The translations under genes and the position numbers were made by a program. The notes below the pieces were generated by a model. It saw only the letters and a program-made list of their open reading frames with translations. It did no database searches and was not told the DNA's origin. Below are positions 41,661-52,700 of a stretch of 64,000 nt of DNA, one piece after another. The DNA comes from Verrucomicrobia bacterium ADurb.Bin006 (GTDB lineage: Bacteria > Verrucomicrobiota > Verrucomicrobiia > Limisphaerales > J093): the NCBI GenBank assembly GCA_002071485.1, contig MWFF01000176.1, forward strand, positions 1-64,000, given 5' to 3'. Numbering within the stretch: the stretch's first letter is position 1; each line of letters starts with the position of its first letter.

Positions 41661-41948
41661 GTGCTGTGGCCGGGGGAGAACTACGGGTTTCAAATCGTGC
41701 AGGCGCTCAAACGCATCGAGGATCTCTCGGTCTCGGAGAGCACGGTCTATCCCATCCTGGGCCGGCTGCGCGACGAGGGATATCTCAGGTCGCGGGACGC
41801 GCGTTCGGATGTCGGGCCGCCGCGCCGCTATTTTGCGCTCACGCCGCCGGGCAAGGCGCGCCTGGCGGAGATGAACGCATACTGGCTCATGCTGACGCAG
41901 GCTTCCGAGCGATGGAAATCCGACCATGAGAAAGAAGCCGAATCATGA
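41661..41948 (+). CDS. PadR-family transcriptional regulator, N-terminus damaged
   Basis: The frame encodes the PadR winged helix, GFQIVQALKRIEDLSVSEST, VYPILGRLRDEGYLRSRD, PPRRYFALTPPGKARL and a short C-terminal helix. The usual first helix is readable upstream in the same frame (GWIIQ, then a TAG at 41625-41627, then RKGLIEYCLLLVL), so the normal start is cut off by a stop codon. A GTG at 41661 or a CTG at 41637 would give a shortened protein. The stop overlaps the start of the alpha-2-macroglobulin gene (ATGA, 41945-41948). PadR proteins commonly repress the HAAS-domain gene that follows them, which fits here. Confidence 0.65.
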   Translation: MLWPGENYGFQIVQALKRIEDLSVSESTVYPILGRLRDEGYLRSRDARSDVGPPRRYFALTPPGKARLAEMNAYWLMLTQASERWKSDHEKEAES

Positions 41949-44900
41949 AGTGGAACGAGGCGTCCGCACGGAGCGCCGAGGCGTATCTCGGCGCCGTTGA
42001 GAGGCATCTGGCGCATCGGACCGCGGCGGTGCGCCGGGCTGTCCTGTCGAGTCTTCGGGACCACATCGCCGAAGCGATGCGGCGCGCGGAGGCGGAAGGT
42101 GAAACGAGCCTCGACGCCATCGAGCGGATTCTGGCCGAGATGGATCCGCCGGAATCGTTCGCGGAAGAAGCGTCATCCGGCGCGTCGGCCACCGCTTCTC
42201 CGACGTCCTCTTGCCGTGGGTCGGGACGCTGGTTTGCGCTGGGACTGGCGTTCCTGTTGGTGAACGCCTACGGGGTGTGGAAGTGGACCGCCCAGTTGGC
42301 GTCGCGTGGTGAGCCAGCGGCGGGGCCGGCCCCCGAGCCGGTTCGCCTCGAGAAAACCGCCAAGCCGGCAGACGAGGTTCTGCGGCTCCGGAAGGTGGAG
42401 CAGGCGGACGTGTCGCCGGATCGGGCGGTGACGTTGGTATTCGAGTTCAACGAGACGCCCGTACGGGAGCAGTTGACACGCCATCTGCATCTTTCAGCGG
42501 AGGGACAGGGCGATGTCGAGTATCGGCTGGCAGGGGCAATGGGGCCGAACACGGTGATGGTCGAGACGCAGCCGGTGCTGGCGGAGAAACTCGAATACCG
42601 TCTTGCGCCGGGTTTGCCCTCGGCATCGGACGCGAGACCATTGGACCGCGAGGAGCGCGGGGTTTTGACGATGGAAGTGAAGATGCTGCTTCGCGGCATC
42701 GATGCGGAATGCCCCTCGTTCGAACCGCCGTCGCTCGTCCTGAAGTTCACCGCGTTTCCGGAGGCGAGCCAGGCGAAGGAATTCATCCTGATCGAGCCGG
42801 CGGCGGCCTACACAATCGAGGCGGTCGAGTCCTGGCAGGGCAAACGATTCCTGTTGCGAGGCGATTTCAGCCCAGGCGGCATCTACACTGTCACTCTTCG
42901 GTCGGGGCTGCCGGCGGCCAATGGGTCGAGCCTGCCGGAGACGGTCAAGCGGGTGGTTCAGTTTCCCATGCCTTCACCGGCGGTGCGACTGGACGAACCA
43001 GGGCGGTACCTGGCGCCGGGCGGCGCGCTGAGCGTGCCGGTTCGGGCCGTCAACCTGAAAGAGATGGTTGTGGCGCTGATGCCGGTGTTCGAAAACAACC
43101 TGGTCGAACTGGCCCGCCGCGAGTCGGACTACCACTTGGGCGCCCTGACGACGGACTTGGCGGGCCCCCGCCGGGCCGCTACCAACTCGTTGCCGGCCTC
43201 GACGGGCGGCGCGACGGTGCGTGCGGCGGTCGACCTGCGTGCACTGGCGGGCGCGGAGCCGCGCGGCGTCTACTGGATCGAGGTCGGCGGTCCGCAGGCC
43301 AATGGCGATGGCCGGCTTCTGGTCGTCACGGATTTGGGTATCGTGGCTCGGACATTCCGAGGCGGGGTGCTGGTGTGGGTAAACTCGCTGCGGAAGGCGG
43401 AGCCCGCGGCGGGGGTCGCCGTGCAGGTTCTGGCGCGGAACAATCAGGCGCTGGCCCGCGGCACGACCGACGCACAGGGGATGGCGCGGTTCGAGTGGCC
43501 GGCGGACGACGGCACGGAGCCGTTCGTGATCACGGCGGCGCTCGATGGCGACCTGTCCTATCTCGATCTGGCCGGGACGAAGGTCGATCAGGGCGAGGGC
43601 CTCGCAGGAGCGCGTTACCTGGCGCCAGGCGAGGTGGAAGCGGCCGTATTCACCGATCGAGGCGTGTACCGTCCGGGCGAGACGATGTTCCTCCAAGCCA
43701 TTGCCCGCGACTCGCAGAGCCGCGCACCGGAGCCGTTCCCCGCGCTGGTGCGCGTCCGGAGACCCGACGGGCGCGTCTTCCAGGACGTTCCGGTGGGGCT
43801 GGATGAGTACGGATGCGCGCGGACAGAGGTCAGGCTGCCCGAGTTCCTGCCGACGGGCCGTTACCTCGTGGAACTGGCCCTGCCGGGCACATTCACGGTG
43901 CTGGGCGAAACCTCGGTGGCACTCGAGGATTTCGTGCCGCCACACATCCGAGTCGACGTCCAAGCGCCCAACGAACCGGCCGAGGCGGGTGACACGCTCA
44001 ACTTCGGCGTGCGCGCCGTCTACTTGTTCGGACGCGCGGCTCATGGATTGCGGGTGACCGGAACCGCTACCATCAACCCGGCGCCCTTCGCGTCGCCCAA
44101 CTGGCCCGGATGGTGGTTTGGCGACAGCGAGAAGGAGTTTGCCCCTGTCCACCAAAAGCTCGGGGCGGGTTGGCTGGATGCCCAGGGCCGTTGCGGGTTC
44201 GACGTGGAGAGCCTGCGGGCCTGGCGACCGCCGGCAAGCCTTCGCGTGGTGCTGGGGGCGACCGTGATGGAACCGAACGGACGGGCCGTGACGGCCTACG
44301 GCGCAACGCGACTGGATGTCTACCCCTTCTACGTCGGGCTCAAACAGGCCTGGGAGGGTGCGGTTCGCACAGGCGAGACGCAGCGGGTGGCGGTGGTCGA
44401 GGTGGCGCCCGACGGCACGCCAGTGGCGGCAGGCACGCCGTTGGTCTTGACGCTGTCGCGCGTGACGTGGAACTCGGTGCTGCGGAAGAACAGTCAGGGC
44501 CGTTATGAGTGGCAGTCGCAACGCCAGGCCGTCGTCATCCGCCAGGATACCCTGGGCGCAGGCGGCACGCCGACGGACTGGGCCTTCGCGGTGGACAGCG
44601 CGGGGGAATACCTGCTGTCGGCGTCCGATCCCGCCTCGGGCGCCTCGAGTAGTCTCTCGTTCGCCGCCGGTGCAACCGATTCCCGCTGGCTCGCCTGGAG
44701 CCGCGAGCGGCCAGGCCGCGTCGAACTGTCGTGGGACAAGGAGCGTTACCGTCCCGGCGACGTGGCGCGTTTGCAGGTGCGCGCGCCCTTCGCCGGCACG
44801 GGGTTGCTGACAGTGGAGACGGATCGCGTGCGCGAGGCGCGCTTGGTGACGCTGGACAAGAACACCGCCGAGATCGAAGTGCGTGTGGACGCGGACAGTA

Positions 44901-47356
44901 TCCCCAATCTGTATTGCACGTTGACACTCATTCGCCCCGCGCGCCCGGAGGCGGTCTGGAGCGCGCACCGTGCCCTGGGGGCGATTGCACTGCCGGTGGA
45001 TCGGCCCGGTCACCGACTCGATCTTCGCTTGGACGGGCCGGCCGCGGCACGCCCCCAGACACAGTACCACGGCACCGTGACCGTGCGTGCTGAAGACGGC
45101 AAGCCCGCGCGAGGCGCGGTGACAGTGTTGGCGGTCGACGAAGCCATCTGCCTGCTGACCGAGTTCAAGACGCCCGATCCAGCGAACGTCTTCGAGGCGC
45201 AGCGGGCGCTGGGTGTGGACGCCTTCGATCTCTACAGCGAGCTGATGCCGTTGATCGGCGACGAACTCGAGAAGGCGGCTGCGCCGGGCGGCGACAGTGG
45301 AAGCCTCCTGCGGCGGCGACTCAACCCGATTCAGGCCAGCCGGTTCAAGCCGGTGGCGATGTGGCAGGCTGCTCTGCCATTGGATGCCAACGGACAGGCC
45401 CGCTTCCAACTGGATTTGCCCGAGTTTGTCGGTGAGCTGCGGTTGATGGCCGTGGCCTACAATGAGGCCCAGACCGGTTCGACCGCAATCCCCGTGCGGG
45501 TCAAACGCAACCTGGTCGTGCAGCCCGCACTGCCGCGGTTCTTGGCCATTGGCGATGCGTGCGCGGCGTCGGTTTCGCTTTACAACGAGAGCGGGACACC
45601 GCTCACGGCGACGCTGCGTGCGACCTGTGGCGGCCCGTTGCGAACCGACCGGGCAGAGCAAACGATCGAAATCCCGGCGGGCGGCTCGACCCAGGCGCCG
45701 CTGCCGCTGGCGGCGGGACCAGGACCGGGCAAGGCGTTTTGCACGATCGAGGTCGACGCCGGCGCTGAATCGTTCCGGGACACCATCGAACTGGCGGTGC
45801 GTCCGCCGTCCGGCAGTCGTGTCCAAGCCGTAAACCGTGTGCTGGCGCCCGGTGAAAGCGCCACCGTGGCCGCGCCGGCAGACTGGATCGAGGCGTCGCT
45901 GTCGGTCTCGGGTGTGCTCTCGGCACTCCCGTCGCTGCAGATGGGCCGTGCGCTCGATCACGTGGTGCACTACCCGTACGGTTGTCTTGAACAGACGGTG
46001 TCGGGCGCCTTTCCGCTGCTGTACGCAGCCGAGTGGGCGACGCGCCTGTTGCCTTCCGACCGATCGATTGGCGATGTGTCGGCTTGGGTGCCCGGGGCGA
46101 TTGCGCGCGTGCTCTCAATGCAGCAGGAGGACGGCGGCTTCGCGCCGTGGCCGTTCTCGCGCAGTGTGGCGCGGGAGGCTTCTCTGTATGCCACTCATTT
46201 CCTGGTCGAGGCGAAGGCGACCGGTTTCCGGGTGCCTGCCGATCGCCTCGATCTGGCGTTGGCCTGGGTGCGGAGTTGCCTCGATTCGCCGGTGTCCAGC
46301 GCAGCTAGCGAAGCTGACTGGACTGTCGCGATGCAGGACCGCGCCTATCAATGCCATATCCTCGCTCTCGCGGGACGCGCGGATGCAGGCTGGAACGCGC
46401 GCCTGAACGAGCAATCCGCTCGCCTGAATTTCGCGGCCCGCGCTCACCTTGCCGCCGCGATGATCCTCGCTGGAGAGCCGCGTCGGGCCCTTGCGCTGAT
46501 TGAATCGATGGGCCTGCCGGCGGCGCGGGCGCGCGTGCCGGGGCGACTGCTGGACAGCGATGTGCGCGACGCTGCGCTGCTGCTCGCCGCCTGGATCGAT
46601 GTGAATCCGCAACATGAGGCCGTGACGCGGCTGGCCCAGCGTTTGCGCGATTGCCAGCGAGACGGACACTGGGGCAACACGCAGGATAACGCCCTGGCGC
46701 TCTTGGCCTTTGGCAAGCTGGCGCGACATCTCCCCGCCGCGGAACAGCCGTTCGCCGGAACCCTGACGCTGCCGGACGGCTCGGTGCGCGCATTCTCGGG
46801 CACAAACGACGTCGCTTGGTCGCTCGGCTCCGGCCAGGGCGGCTCCGTGACCGTGAAGAACGATGGTCCGGGCACGCTCTATCTGCTGATGCGCCACGAG
46901 GGAGTCTCGTCTACGCCCGAAGTGGCGTCGGAACAGGGAGTTTCAATCCGGCGGGAATTCCTCGATCTGGGCGGGGACCCGATCGATCCCTCGGAGCTGC
47001 CCCAGGGAGAGCTGATCGTCGTGCGATTAACAGTGGACACGAAGGGGCGCAGGCTCGACCAACTGGTCATCGAAGATCTCCTGCCCGCCGGGTGGGAGAT
47101 CGAAAACGCGCACTTGGCCACCTCGCAGTTATGCGACTGGATCAAGCAGAAGGACGAGGGCGACGCGCACCGCGATGTCCGCGACGATCGGATGCTCGTG
47201 TTCACCGGGCCGATCCGGGACAGAGCAAGCTTCCACTATGCCGTGCGCGCCGTGACACCAGGTCTCTATGCGCTCCCCCCGGTTACCGTGTCCGGAATGT
47301 ACGAGCCGGAAATCCGGGGTGTGGCTGCCGGCGGTCAGGTGCGGGTGATTCCATGA
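41945..47356 (+). CDS. Alpha-2-macroglobulin-like protein with N-terminal HAAS-like domain
   Basis: An 1803-residue protein. Residues 1-75 form a helical HAAS/DUF1700-like domain (YLGAVERHLAHRTAAVRRAV, SLDAIERILAEMDPPESFAE), which normally belongs to PadR-linked membrane proteins. One membrane span follows (WFALGLAFLLVNAYGVW, about 95-112), then a long periplasmic macroglobulin body. The body includes FTDRGVYRPGETMFLQAIAR, the bait-type region and the thioester motif CLEQ at residues 1347-1350 in YPYGCLEQT, with the complement-like helical domain after it. The protein would stay anchored in the inner membrane by the span, not by a lipid. Bacterial macroglobulins trap foreign proteases and pair with PBP1C, which is the next gene (ATGA overlap). 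Confidence 0.9.
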   Translation: MKWNEASARSAEAYLGAVERHLAHRTAAVRRAVLSSLRDHIAEAMRRAEAEGETSLDAIERILAEMDPPESFAEEASSGASATASPTSSCRGSGRWFALGLAFLLVNAYGVWKWTAQLASRGEPAAGPAPEPVRLEKTAKPADEVLRLRKVEQADVSPDRAVTLVFEFNETPVREQLTRHLHLSAEGQGDVEYRLAGAMGPNTVMVETQPVLAEKLEYRLAPGLPSASDARPLDREERGVLTMEVKMLLRGIDAECPSFEPPSLVLKFTAFPEASQAKEFILIEPAAAYTIEAVESWQGKRFLLRGDFSPGGIYTVTLRSGLPAANGSSLPETVKRVVQFPMPSPAVRLDEPGRYLAPGGALSVPVRAVNLKEMVVALMPVFENNLVELARRESDYHLGALTTDLAGPRRAATNSLPASTGGATVRAAVDLRALAGAEPRGVYWIEVGGPQANGDGRLLVVTDLGIVARTFRGGVLVWVNSLRKAEPAAGVAVQVLARNNQALARGTTDAQGMARFEWPADDGTEPFVITAALDGDLSYLDLAGTKVDQGEGLAGARYLAPGEVEAAVFTDRGVYRPGETMFLQAIARDSQSRAPEPFPALVRVRRPDGRVFQDVPVGLDEYGCARTEVRLPEFLPTGRYLVELALPGTFTVLGETSVALEDFVPPHIRVDVQAPNEPAEAGDTLNFGVRAVYLFGRAAHGLRVTGTATINPAPFASPNWPGWWFGDSEKEFAPVHQKLGAGWLDAQGRCGFDVESLRAWRPPASLRVVLGATVMEPNGRAVTAYGATRLDVYPFYVGLKQAWEGAVRTGETQRVAVVEVAPDGTPVAAGTPLVLTLSRVTWNSVLRKNSQGRYEWQSQRQAVVIRQDTLGAGGTPTDWAFAVDSAGEYLLSASDPASGASSSLSFAAGATDSRWLAWSRERPGRVELSWDKERYRPGDVARLQVRAPFAGTGLLTVETDRVREARLVTLDKNTAEIEVRVDADSIPNLYCTLTLIRPARPEAVWSAHRALGAIALPVDRPGHRLDLRLDGPAAARPQTQYHGTVTVRAEDGKPARGAVTVLAVDEAICLLTEFKTPDPANVFEAQRALGVDAFDLYSELMPLIGDELEKAAAPGGDSGSLLRRRLNPIQASRFKPVAMWQAALPLDANGQARFQLDLPEFVGELRLMAVAYNEAQTGSTAIPVRVKRNLVVQPALPRFLAIGDACAASVSLYNESGTPLTATLRATCGGPLRTDRAEQTIEIPAGGSTQAPLPLAAGPGPGKAFCTIEVDAGAESFRDTIELAVRPPSGSRVQAVNRVLAPGESATVAAPADWIEASLSVSGVLSALPSLQMGRALDHVVHYPYGCLEQTVSGAFPLLYAAEWATRLLPSDRSIGDVSAWVPGAIARVLSMQQEDGGFAPWPFSRSVAREASLYATHFLVEAKATGFRVPADRLDLALAWVRSCLDSPVSSAASEADWTVAMQDRAYQCHILALAGRADAGWNARLNEQSARLNFAARAHLAAAMILAGEPRRALALIESMGLPAARARVPGRLLDSDVRDAALLLAAWIDVNPQHEAVTRLAQRLRDCQRDGHWGNTQDNALALLAFGKLARHLPAAEQPFAGTLTLPDGSVRAFSGTNDVAWSLGSGQGGSVTVKNDGPGTLYLLMRHEGVSSTPEVASEQGVSIRREFLDLGGDPIDPSELPQGELIVVRLTVDTKGRRLDQLVIEDLLPAGWEIENAHLATSQLCDWIKQKDEGDAHRDVRDDRMLVFTGPIRDRASFHYAVRAVTPGLYALPPVTVSGMYEPEIRGVAAGGQVRVIP

Positions 47357-49602
47357 GCCGGGCGGCTACAACACCATGTCGTCGATGCTGCCCGCGCGGG
47401 AAACGCGCGTGGGCGTGGCGGACGGTCCTTGCCGGAGCCGCCTGCGCCGCCGCGTTCGAAGGGGCGGTGCGCTGGACGCCATTTCCGATGGACACATTGA
47501 CACGCTCCACCCCCTCGGTCGTGCTGACGGACCGCGGTGGCGAGCCGCTGCGGGTGCGGCTGGCCGTGGGCGGACTCGACCGACGCCCAGGCTACGCACC
47601 TGCCCCCGAGCACTGGATCGTCAAGGCCATCGTCGCTGCCGAAGACCGGCGGTTCTGGTCGCATCCCGGCGTCGATGGTCTGGCGATCGCGCGTGCGGCA
47701 GCCCAGAACCTGTTCTCTGGACGCCGCCTCTCGGGGGCCTCGACGATCTCGACGCAGGTCATTCGGATGATTGAGCCGCGCCCGCGGACACTCCGAACCA
47801 AGGTGATCGAGGCCTTCCGCGCACTGCAGATGGAGCGCCGCCTGGGCAAGCGCGATATCCTGGCGCATTATCTCGATCGCGCGCCCTTCGGCGGCAACAT
47901 CGTCGGCATCGAGGCCGCGGCCCGCCGCTACTTCCACAAAGGAGCCGATGAACTGTGCCTTGCCGAGGCAGCCCTGCTAGCCGGTTTGCCGCAATCCCCA
48001 TCGCGTTTGCGGCCCGACCGACATCCGGAGCGGGCGAGAGAACGTCAGGCCTGGGTCCTCGACCGCATGCAAGCCCTGGGGATGATTACGGCACGGGAAC
48101 GGGCGGAGGCTATCGCCCAACCGATCCAGGTGCGCCCCGGTTCCTATCCGTTCAGCGCGCCGCACTTCTGCGACCTCGTCGGGGTGCCCGCGCGCCCCGC
48201 GTGCGGGTCCATCGTCCGCACCACCCTGGATGTCGATCTGCAGCGCCTGGCCGAAGGCAGTCTGCGACGTTGTCTGCAGGGCGGCCCCGTCGACTGCGGA
48301 GCCGTGGTCGTGATCGAGGTCGGAACCGGCGCGGTGCGCGCCCTGGTGGGTTCCCCCGACTACGCGCGGCCTCGCGCGGGACAAGTCAACGGCGCGGTCG
48401 CGCGGCGCGCGGCGGGATCCACGCTCAAGCCCTTCGCATACGCGCTGGCCCTCGACTGCGGGCTCGTCACCCCCGCCACGGTGCTGACGGATGTGCCGGT
48501 GCGCTTTCGCGATTTCGATCCGCGGAATTTCTCGCTCGATTTTCTGGGTCGGGTCAGCGTGCGCGACGCCTTGGTGCTCTCGCTGAATCTGCCGGCCATC
48601 GATATCGAGCAGCGGGTGGGACAGGAACGGTTCCACGCCATCCTCCGCGACGTCGGGTTGTCCTCAATCTCCCAACCGGCATCTCACTATGGACTTGGCC
48701 TGGTGCTGGGCAATGCGGAGGTGCGGTTGCTCGACCTCGCCAACGCCTATGCCTGCCTGGCGCGGGGCGGCGGTTGGGCTCCCCCGCGCTTCGTCGAGTC
48801 CCCGAATCCGCCTGCGACGCGGCGGGTCTTCTCGCCCGAAGCGTGCTGGTTGATCAGCGATATGCTCGGCGGAGAAGAGCGCGCCATGGACGCCACGGGC
48901 CATGCCGCCGACGTGCGCCTGCCGCCCATGGCCTGGAAGACCGGGACCTCCGCGGGTCTGCGCGACGCCTGGACGGTTGCCTGGAATCCGGAAGTCGTCA
49001 TTGCCGTTTGGGTGGGTAACTCGGACGGATCCGCCTCCGAACATCTCGTCGGGCGCAGGATCGCCACGCCCATCGCCTGGGACCTGCTGCGGCGGCTCTA
49101 TCCGGACAACCGTGGGCCGTGGTTTGCCCGTCCGGCGGGTATCGTGACGCGCGCCGTGTGCGCCGAGAGCGGCTGCGCGCCGGGACCGCATTGTGAATGT
49201 CGCGGCGAGGACTGGGCCATCGCGAGTGTCTCCCGGCACGCGCTCTGTCCGGTGCACCGCGAGGGAACCAAAGCGGCCTGGCCTCCGTCCGTGGCGGCGT
49301 TCCTGAACCGGGGCGCGGCGCCGGCAGCGGGGGAGTCCGCCGGCTCGTTGCGCATCCTCTCACCTGCGCGCGGGTGCACCTACCGCTATGTGCCGGACCT
49401 CGACGTCGATGCCCAGCGCATTGCATTCGACGCCGCTACCGACCGGGCGGGCGATCCTCTGCATTGGTTCGTGGACGATCGGCCGGTCGGAAGATCGCGT
49501 GTCGGACAGCCCATGTTCTGGCCGATCCAGCGGGGCCGGCACCGGATCGTTTGCAGCACGCTTGGGGGGGCGAGCGACTGCGTGCAGATCACGATCGAGT
49601 GA
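47353..49602 (+). CDS. pbpC: Penicillin-binding protein 1C
   Basis: A 749-residue bifunctional peptidoglycan synthase. After a short Cys/Arg-rich start there is a hydrophobic anchor, then the glycosyltransferase domain (AAEDRRFWSHPGVDG, GASTISTQVIRM, ERRLGKRDILAHYLDRAPFG). The transpeptidase domain has the nucleophile in GSTLKPFAYAL (S-x-x-K), SLNLPAI and KTGTSAGLRD. The C-terminal ~90 residues are the PBP1C-specific beta domain (LRILSPARGCTYRYVPD). The start at ATG 47353 overlaps the macroglobulin stop, so the two are translated together. The pairing with a macroglobulin is the usual one and suggests periplasmic repair and defence. Confidence 0.95.
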   Translation: MSRAATTPCRRCCPRGKRAWAWRTVLAGAACAAAFEGAVRWTPFPMDTLTRSTPSVVLTDRGGEPLRVRLAVGGLDRRPGYAPAPEHWIVKAIVAAEDRRFWSHPGVDGLAIARAAAQNLFSGRRLSGASTISTQVIRMIEPRPRTLRTKVIEAFRALQMERRLGKRDILAHYLDRAPFGGNIVGIEAAARRYFHKGADELCLAEAALLAGLPQSPSRLRPDRHPERARERQAWVLDRMQALGMITARERAEAIAQPIQVRPGSYPFSAPHFCDLVGVPARPACGSIVRTTLDVDLQRLAEGSLRRCLQGGPVDCGAVVVIEVGTGAVRALVGSPDYARPRAGQVNGAVARRAAGSTLKPFAYALALDCGLVTPATVLTDVPVRFRDFDPRNFSLDFLGRVSVRDALVLSLNLPAIDIEQRVGQERFHAILRDVGLSSISQPASHYGLGLVLGNAEVRLLDLANAYACLARGGGWAPPRFVESPNPPATRRVFSPEACWLISDMLGGEERAMDATGHAADVRLPPMAWKTGTSAGLRDAWTVAWNPEVVIAVWVGNSDGSASEHLVGRRIATPIAWDLLRRLYPDNRGPWFARPAGIVTRAVCAESGCAPGPHCECRGEDWAIASVSRHALCPVHREGTKAAWPPSVAAFLNRGAAPAAGESAGSLRILSPARGCTYRYVPDLDVDAQRIAFDAATDRAGDPLHWFVDDRPVGRSRVGQPMFWPIQRGRHRIVCSTLGGASDCVQITIE

Positions 49603-49767
49603 GCGAGCCGCGCGCCTCTCCTTCCTTCCACTTCGTTCGGCGGCCAGCCCGCATGTTTCATGGACTAGTGACCACTGTGAAACCAACGCCCCCCAAAAAA
49701 TGCGGACCGCTGCAGGCCGGAACGCGCCCGGAGATCGGTGTCCTCGTCCCGGCATGGAATCTCCGGG

Positions 49768-52700
49768 CTAGTAGAAGGCCACGATAGTCAACAGATGCTC
49801 CGCTTTCGGCAGTTCGACCCATTCTTTGTCCGTATCGAACCCCGTCCAGGGCTGGCCGTTGACCTCGACGCGCCGGAAGGGCTTGGCCTCCGGATGGCGG
49901 AAGCGGAGCAGGACGCGGTCCGGCGTCCGGCGCCTTGGCGGGTCGAGGACTGCCGTGATCGAGGCGGCATTTGCCCTGGACTCGTACCGCAGGCTCATTG
50001 GGCCGAAGTGCGTCGCGGCGCGTTCGATGGCCGGACTCTGGCCGTCCGCCAGCCACGCGCGCGGCAGGGCCATGCCGAGTCGCAGGACATTGTCGTCCCG
50101 ATCATCTTCGATGAACATCAGGCGCAGCCAGTAGGTTGAGTTCGACTCGTCGCTGGCTTTGTAGTGGTCGCCGCGCCAATCGCCAAGGTCGGGCAGGGGA
50201 TGCTCGCACATCATCTGGGTGTCCGGATAATAGCAAGAGGCAAACGCGTTGAAGTAAGCGCGCAGGAAGTGTTTGATCTCGTCTCGCAACAAGTACGGAT
50301 GAGGCGAGCAGAGCAGGTTGGGCTGCATCGAAATGCCGCCCCGGCTGAACCAATGGGCGCCGTGTTTCTCCCACGAGTACCCATACCGTTCGGACAAATA
50401 CAGATTGTCCTCGAAATCCTGCATGATCGGAACTGCCATGGGATCATTCGGCGCCATCAGCCCGGTGCGGAGAAAGTAGATCGATCCTTCGAGCGTGACA
50501 GTGATCCAGCCGAACGTCCGCCCACGCCGATGGACCTCGGACGGGATTTGCGGAATCCACGTGCCGTCGCGCAGCGCCACGAGCGGCGAACGCACCCGCG
50601 CCTCGCGGAACGCGTCGAGAATATCGCGTCGATAGGCCATCGCTTCAGCCCTCAACGCCTGCGCCTCGGGATGGTGAATGTCCGCCAAGGCGCCCGCGAC
50701 GGCGTTCAAGCCCCACCAACTGAATCCGTTGTTGGACATCCAACAGCGCCAATCGCCGATGTCTTCGAGCGATCCGGGCGGCAAGAGGCCGCGCTCGATG
50801 CGTCTGAGGCCGTCGAGGTTCCGGGTCCGGGCGCGCTGACTGGTGATCCAGTGGCAGGCCTTGACGAGTTTGTCCGCGTGCCGGGCGAGCCAAGGCTTGT
50901 CGCCGGTGAACCAGTAGTGCTCGGCCATCGCCCACATGATCCATCCATGATGCTGGTTGTATCCGCCCTGCTCCCAGCCGAATGCGCCGTTGAAGACTCC
51001 TTCCTGCGAGGTGTAATCGCCCGGCAAGCACACCGTCCCCTGGTAGTCCAGGAAGGTGTCCAGGCAGCGTTCGGCTTCCCCGTGCAGCCCGCGGCGGTCC
51101 AGGTCCGTGATCATCATGCACGATTCGTTCCCGAACACGCCGTAGGAGAAACCGCCGACCCGCGCAGCGAGCCGATTCGCCCCAGGCTCGCGCCCGCAGT
51201 TGATGAGCAGATGCGACACGTGAGCGCGATGGAAGTTGTTCAGCTCCGGGATGGGCGTGGTGATGCGGGTCGCGGCCGCGACCCGGCTCCTCCAGAACCG
51301 CCTGGTCCGATCGAACTCGCGGTCGAATTCGAGATTGCGCAAACGCTCGATTTCATCCGGCGCGTTCAGTGTAATGAACGGAATCTTGACCACAATGAAG
51401 CCATCGGTGCCGGGCGGCATGTTCCCGAAGTACTGGATCGTTCCATCGACCTCAGGCGGATAGACCTGACCCTGCCCTTCAATCAATGCCCGGATCACTT
51501 CGCCGTCAGCGAGCTTCGCCCGAACCAAACCCTCTTCGAGGTGAAGCGGCACGCGGCGTCCGTCTGCGCGCAACGACAGCGCAACGCGGGCGGGCTTGTA
51601 CTCCTGGGCCAGGTTGCGCCCGGCGATCTTGACCATGAGAATCGTCGTGTCGTCGGCTTGCGTGTCAGGGTAACCCAGGCTGCCTGGGTCAAGCCGGGTC
51701 GCAAAGGCGGTCTGGCTGTAGCGGATGCCCTCGCATTCCCATTCGGCATGCTGGATGGGGAGGCAATCGTCCTCGATCCAGCGCCTGGTCAAGCCTGACC
51801 GGGGAAGGCCGAAGTCGTAGTCGAGCCGCTGACTGCCCCATCTCCGTCGCACAGTGTCTTTGCCCGGCGGCGCGTCGATCCGATCGTTGACGCAAAACAC
51901 GGAGCCGCTCGGATTGATGCCGAAGCGCTGGCGCCCGCCTTCGAGCCCGACCGGCAGGTACATGCGACCTCGCTTGGGCGGTTGTTCGGCCAGGGCCCGT
52001 TCGAGCGATTGCTCAGGTTCGTCGAAGACCCGAGCATAGAGGGTCGGCGTGCCGTTGGTCCTGGCCCGCTCGGCGGCTGCGCGAAAGGCGGAACACCCGA
52101 CGCCCTGACTTCTCGTTTGTCTGAGATGTTCGAGGGCGATCTGATCGGCCGGGCCGACGACTGCATCGTGCATTGGCGAGAGAATCGTCGCGCCTTTCGC
52201 CACTGCCGCCGGGTCGAAGCTGAAGTCGCCTGAGGCGGTACGGAGCGTCACGACGGTCGAATCAAACGTGTTGACATTCGGACTGTCGGCGAACCAGACA
52301 CGGCAGCGCACGCCATCCGGCAAATCTCGGACGCTGGACCTCCACTGAGCCGGGCCGGTGATTTCAACGCGGCTTCCCCCAGGGCCGCTAACCAGGGGCG
52401 CGAGGGCTTCGACGTAGCCGTTGAAAACGCTGAGTTGTCCGTCCCAGCATCGCTCGCCAGTGCCTTCGCCGCCCCACTCGATGCCGACCTCGACGGACTT
52501 CCATACCGAGTCTGTGAAGGCCTCGATTCTCTCGATCTTGGGAGCCGTGTCTTCGAACAGGAGGCGCAGCCGCATCGTGGTCCGGTGCCTGGCCTTGAAG
52601 CTCTCGAGTTGGCTGAACTCCTTCTGGTGAATCGGGCGGAAGGTGTACTCCCAGGTCGTCCCGGTTGACTCGATGTCCGCGTCGGCTTCCAACCATTGGC

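Noticed and set aside
42974-45970. A 998-codon open frame on the minus strand
   Set aside because: It lies fully antisense to the alpha-2-macroglobulin gene, has Arg/His/Gln-rich composition without motifs and is a product of high GC content.
46816-47352. Upstream extension of the PBP1C frame
   Set aside because: It lies inside the macroglobulin gene in another frame; the ATG at 47353 with an ATGA overlap is the natural start.
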